The notes below the pieces were generated by a model. That model worked only from the letters and a program-made list of their open reading frames with translations, was not told the DNA's origin and did not search any database. From Proteromonas lacertae (taxonomy: Eukaryota > Sar > Bigyra > Opalinata > Proteromonadidae), in the NCBI GenBank assembly GCA_002245135.1, contig NGBS01000665.1:1-22713 (forward strand): 22,713 nt of DNA. The letters run 5' to 3'. Positions 19,691-22,713 of this stretch are shown piece after piece; positions within the stretch are counted from its first letter, which is position 1; every line of letters begins with the position of its first letter. A program made the translations under genes and the position numbers.

Positions 19691-20662
19691 ATGAACAACT
19701 ACATAAGACCAGCCCATAATGCAGGTCATATGTATACATTTTATTGAGTATATTGTATAGGTATGACAGTGATCCTCAAAAATCTCCTCAAACAGATAAG
19801 AAGTATGAACATTTATATATTCAATAGATAACTTAACACAGTTCCATACAGATGATCGTAAGCAAACCAAATTTTTGATAGCTCCACACGATGGTTATAA
19901 TGATTGTGGTGATGTGATATCTTCAGTGTTTGCAAAAGTCGATCCTACAAATATAAAACGAATTTTCGTATTAGGTCCAAATCACTATGAATATCAACCG
20001 TATTTATTAATTGTCGATTTATATGAATAGATTTTGTGGTTTAAGCGAGGCTTCAATATATGAAACACCATTAGGCAATGTAGAGATAGACCAGGAGGTA
20101 GTGAGAGATTTATTAAGATCAAATGAAACATTTAGGCTATTTAAAACACCACAGTGATGAAACAGAACACTGTGTAGAGATACTTTGTTTGAATATATTA
20201 GCTTTAATGGAGAATCGAGCTTTCAAATTAATTCCATTATTGGTAGGTGATCTGGATGAAGCTATGCGTATGAAAGCAGCGAGTTGTTTATTACCATATT
20301 TCAATGATCCAAGTACTTTATGGTGTATAAGTAGTAATTTCTGTCATTGGGGAGATAAGTGGGAATTTACTAAGTTTGATCCATTGTATCCAACTATCAA
20401 TGATTTTATAAGAGTATTAGACGAAGAGGGTGTGAAAGTATTATCAAAATTGGAATTATGGTGAATTGACGAATATTTGAATATAACAGGTAATACTATC
20501 TGTGGAAAGGAATCTATAAATGTTATTTTAAGAATCCTTTGTCAGTCTTCTTTCAATAATAAGCTAAAATGTGAAACTACTTTATATCATCAATCGAATA
20601 CTATAAAGAATATTGAAGACGATGAATCTATATCATATCTTGGTTATTATGCATATATATAA
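19691..20662 (+). CDS. MEMO1: Memo family protein, frame-disrupted
   Basis: Memo proteins are conserved metal-binding-fold proteins tied to cell motility and redox or copper handling. Three short introns (about 25-31 bp) bring the length to about 295 residues, equal to human MEMO1. Matches in order: RPAHNAGHMY (usual HAGxWY), FLIAPHDGY, KRIFVLGPNHY, DETEHCVEI, LIPLLVGDL, WCISSNFCHWG, YLNITGNTICG and the final SYLGYYAYI. The pocket His of IAPH and GPNH and the Cys of NTICG are present, but the His of the usual EMHLPY segment is replaced (EILCLN). Two A-runs are one base too long for the frame (19778-19782, 20143-20146), and an in-frame TGA lies at 20462-20464. The homopolymer changes look technical. 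The TGA and the lost His raise the possibility of a decaying gene. Confidence 0.82.
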
Positions 20663-21010
20663 TTAAATTAAACATTATAAATTGTGATTTAACTTTTTTT
20701 AAAAGTATTTTGATTTTCTTTATATTATTTTAATGGTATTTATAATACTAAATACATCTCGATCAATATACTCACTGTAATTCAACAAATACAGAAAAAC
20801 TCTTTCTTTAGTTACTCATTAAATATATACTATAATTTATTTAAATAATATATAACACAAGAAATCATACCAACTTGCAAGCTAAATAACTGAATCACAC
20901 ATCAATATTACAATTTGTAAGAAGTTTTCAGAATATATGTAATTTATAACCATCAACATAATAAAAAGAAAATTAATACCAAATGTTTTTCTATTTAAGA
21001 ATAAATCGAA
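20663..21010. other. Intergenic region before FANCD2
   Basis: About 350 bp of AT-rich sequence. Apart from the GC-rich E2F-like site just after its end, I see no gene, RNA or repeat in it. Confidence 0.4.
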
Positions 21011-21021
21011 TTGGCGCGAAA
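21011..21021. promoter_or_regulatory. E2F-type site in the FANCD2 promoter
   Basis: TTGGCGCGAAA matches the E2F/DP consensus (SGCGCSAAA; reverse strand TTTCGCGCC) exactly and is one of the very few GC-rich spots in the window. It lies 15 bp upstream of the preferred ATG at 21037 and is followed by TCGCG. E2F control of S-phase and repair genes, including FANCD2, is known in animals. Here it would mean cell-cycle regulation of FANCD2. Its position argues that the ATG at 20983 is not the start. Confidence 0.6.
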
Positions 21022-21036
21022 TCGCGTTTTTTGAAT

Positions 21037-22713
21037 ATGAGATTAAAAAGAAAGTCAAATCCAACAGAAGTACCTCCAGCAAAACGTCCAGAGGTAGAAG
21101 ACCAATCAAGTGAATTGGATGGTTTCTTTTTTCCTTTATTAAACGATTGTGAGATAAATTATGAGTGGGAAGCATCTAAACTATCGAAAGTTCAAACCAA
21201 AGATCTATCCATATTTCAAAGTAAAATAAAAGAGAGTTTAAGTACTCCAGAAAAATGCTCATCTTATTTAAATTGTGTAAAATTACTGTCTGAGGATAGA
21301 GAAAATTTTAGAACGTTTTTATCACCAATTTGGATTTCAGACAAGCCATCTGATCAAGAGAATGGACATTTTGGTGATTCTATATGCAAAGTTTCACTCG
21401 ATGTGGAACTATTACAGATGAAATTAGTGAGTATTTATTTGAGCAAATACCAGTATACAGTGATGAGAATGATAATGACAATTTTCCTGATAATTGCACA
21501 GTTAATCTAATAATTTCCCAGTTAAGATGGACAGATTTTCACAACAACAACATCTCCAATATAATAAATTTAATATTCCAATATTTGGGGATATTACCAT
21601 TAATAATACAAAGACAATTATTATCAATTTTAAGTGAATTCATTAATGAAGAAACAATGTCACAATCTATCCAATCATTGATGGATTTAATAACGGGTGA
21701 ACCGAATTTGACAGTGTATGTGATAGATTTACTTAGTGATTTAGATTTAACCGCTGATCAAATAGTAATTATTCGATCTACACTATTACAATTAATAGAT
21801 AAAGTGAAAATAACACAAAATGCTATTATATTGAAGTTTTCATTACAATATTTAGATATAGAACAATTGAATGGTATATTTAATAAATATAGGAATTATA
21901 TCACTGCTGATATTATACAACAGGATTTCGATAGTTTTCATATATTCTTTAATACCATTTCAAGTTTATTAAAATGTAAAATTGATATTACAACTAAGAT
22001 ATTTAAAATAATCAAAAAGTAACAGTTGATAGTATAAGTATATTTGATATATGGTTGATTTATATATGTTTATCAATCACTTCAATATCATCAAAAGCTG
22101 AATCAATATTCAGAAAATTATGTGAAAATGAAATAATATCATCACAATTAATAGAAGATTCTTTGAATAATTATCAATTATTATTTCAACCATATTTTAC
22201 AGTACTTTTACAATTAGCATCTCATTTAGTGAATAAAAATGAACCAATATTCATTGATAGAGGTATTACATTGTATTATATATTATTTAAATATTTTGAT
22301 AATCCAAGTGATAAACAGAAAGTAATTTTGACTATCATTTCTCATGTTAATGGTTTTACTCCAAATACGACAAACAAATGTTTATTGTTATTATATAAAT
22401 ATACAGAACCTGAGTTGATTAATAATTTTCAGTATTATGGATTATATATTCGTTCATTATTAGATATAATCTATACATTGAATAAAGAAGATCATAAAAT
22501 TATATCAAAAATATTGACAAAGTTATGTTGTTTATCAAACGATAATCCTGGATTTTCATTCGATGAATTGTTAATTTATATTCAAAAACATTTATCAAAC
22601 ACGTCGGAACAATATCAACAAATTGGAGTGATTTTTTCACTGTCAGTTATTGACATATTATCAGAAATACCAACTTATAATGGAAAATCTTCATTTGATA
22701 ATTGTAATGAAAT
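21037..22713 (+). CDS. FANCD2: Fanconi anaemia protein FANCD2, N-terminal part (runs off right edge)
   Basis: FANCD2, with FANCI, is clamped onto DNA at interstrand crosslinks after monoubiquitination. Matches to the family's N-terminal solenoid: FQSKIKESL, NFRTFLSPI, EYLFEQIPVYSDE, LIISQLRWTDFHNN, FKYFDNPSDKQKV and the IGVIFSLSVIDI helix, in the same order as human FANCD2. The N-terminus (MRLKRKSNP...PAKRPEVE) is basic and looks like a nuclear localisation signal. No intron is seen in this part. Two single-base losses break the frame: near 21412-21418 (before DEISEYLFEQ) and in the A-run at 22014-22018, after which the frame continues KVTVDSISIFDIW to the window end. The monoubiquitinated Lys region lies beyond the window. 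The ATG at 21037 is preferred over 20983 because of the E2F site. Confidence 0.88.

Overview
This window comes from the nuclear genome of an AT-rich microbial eukaryote. Almost every gene is cut by very short spliceosomal introns of about 27-42 bp (one is about 72 bp). They nearly all start GTAT and end (A/T)AG, and removing them restores continuous, recognisable proteins. TAA and TAG are the terminal stops and Trp is always TGG. Single-codon tracts (poly-Q, -S, -T, -E) and BTB, Kelch, C2H2, PRMT, Memo and FANCD2 proteins suggest an amoebozoan-like or other free-living protist. I cannot place it more precisely.

Layout: (1) 1-1408 holds two head-to-head genes for DHHC-type palmitoyltransferase-like proteins sharing an 88-bp promoter; the left one runs off the window. 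(2) 1445-2415 (-) is a fused MsrA-MsrB methionine sulfoxide reductase of bacterial type. (3) 2467-3667 (-) is a complete PRMT1-type arginine methyltransferase. (4) 3854-4834 (-) is a type I membrane protein with two related ectodomain halves. (5) 4957-7210 (+) is a six-finger C2H2 factor with an unusual BRO-N-like N-terminus. (6) 7321-12516 (-) is the highlight: a receptor-like protein of about 1,620 residues with five tandem ectodomain modules marked by a (D/S)(K/R)SGEC-type motif, a mucin-like stalk, one membrane helix and an intracellular PH domain. All ten of its introns are phase 1. (7) 13055-14324 is a partial duplicate of the zinc-finger gene, interrupted by an 832-bp hAT-like MITE at 13408-14239. 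(8) 14399-17388 (-) is a double BTB-BACK protein with an acidic tail. (9) 17596-19528 (+) is a Kelch-repeat protein ending in a RING finger. (10) 19691-20662 (+) is a Memo-family gene. (11) 21037-22713 (+) is the N-terminal part of FANCD2 behind an E2F-type site.

The genes do not form one pathway. The recurring themes are surface proteins (3854-4834, 7321-12516), ubiquitin- or adaptor-type proteins (BTB, Kelch-RING) and DNA repair (FANCD2). Frame breaks, almost all single-base changes in homopolymers, occur only in the outer parts (before 2415 and after 19691). The roughly 17 kb between 2467 and 19528 has none in its active genes. That pattern fits poorly polished contig ends better than gene decay, although the Memo and DHHC genes also show changed key residues.
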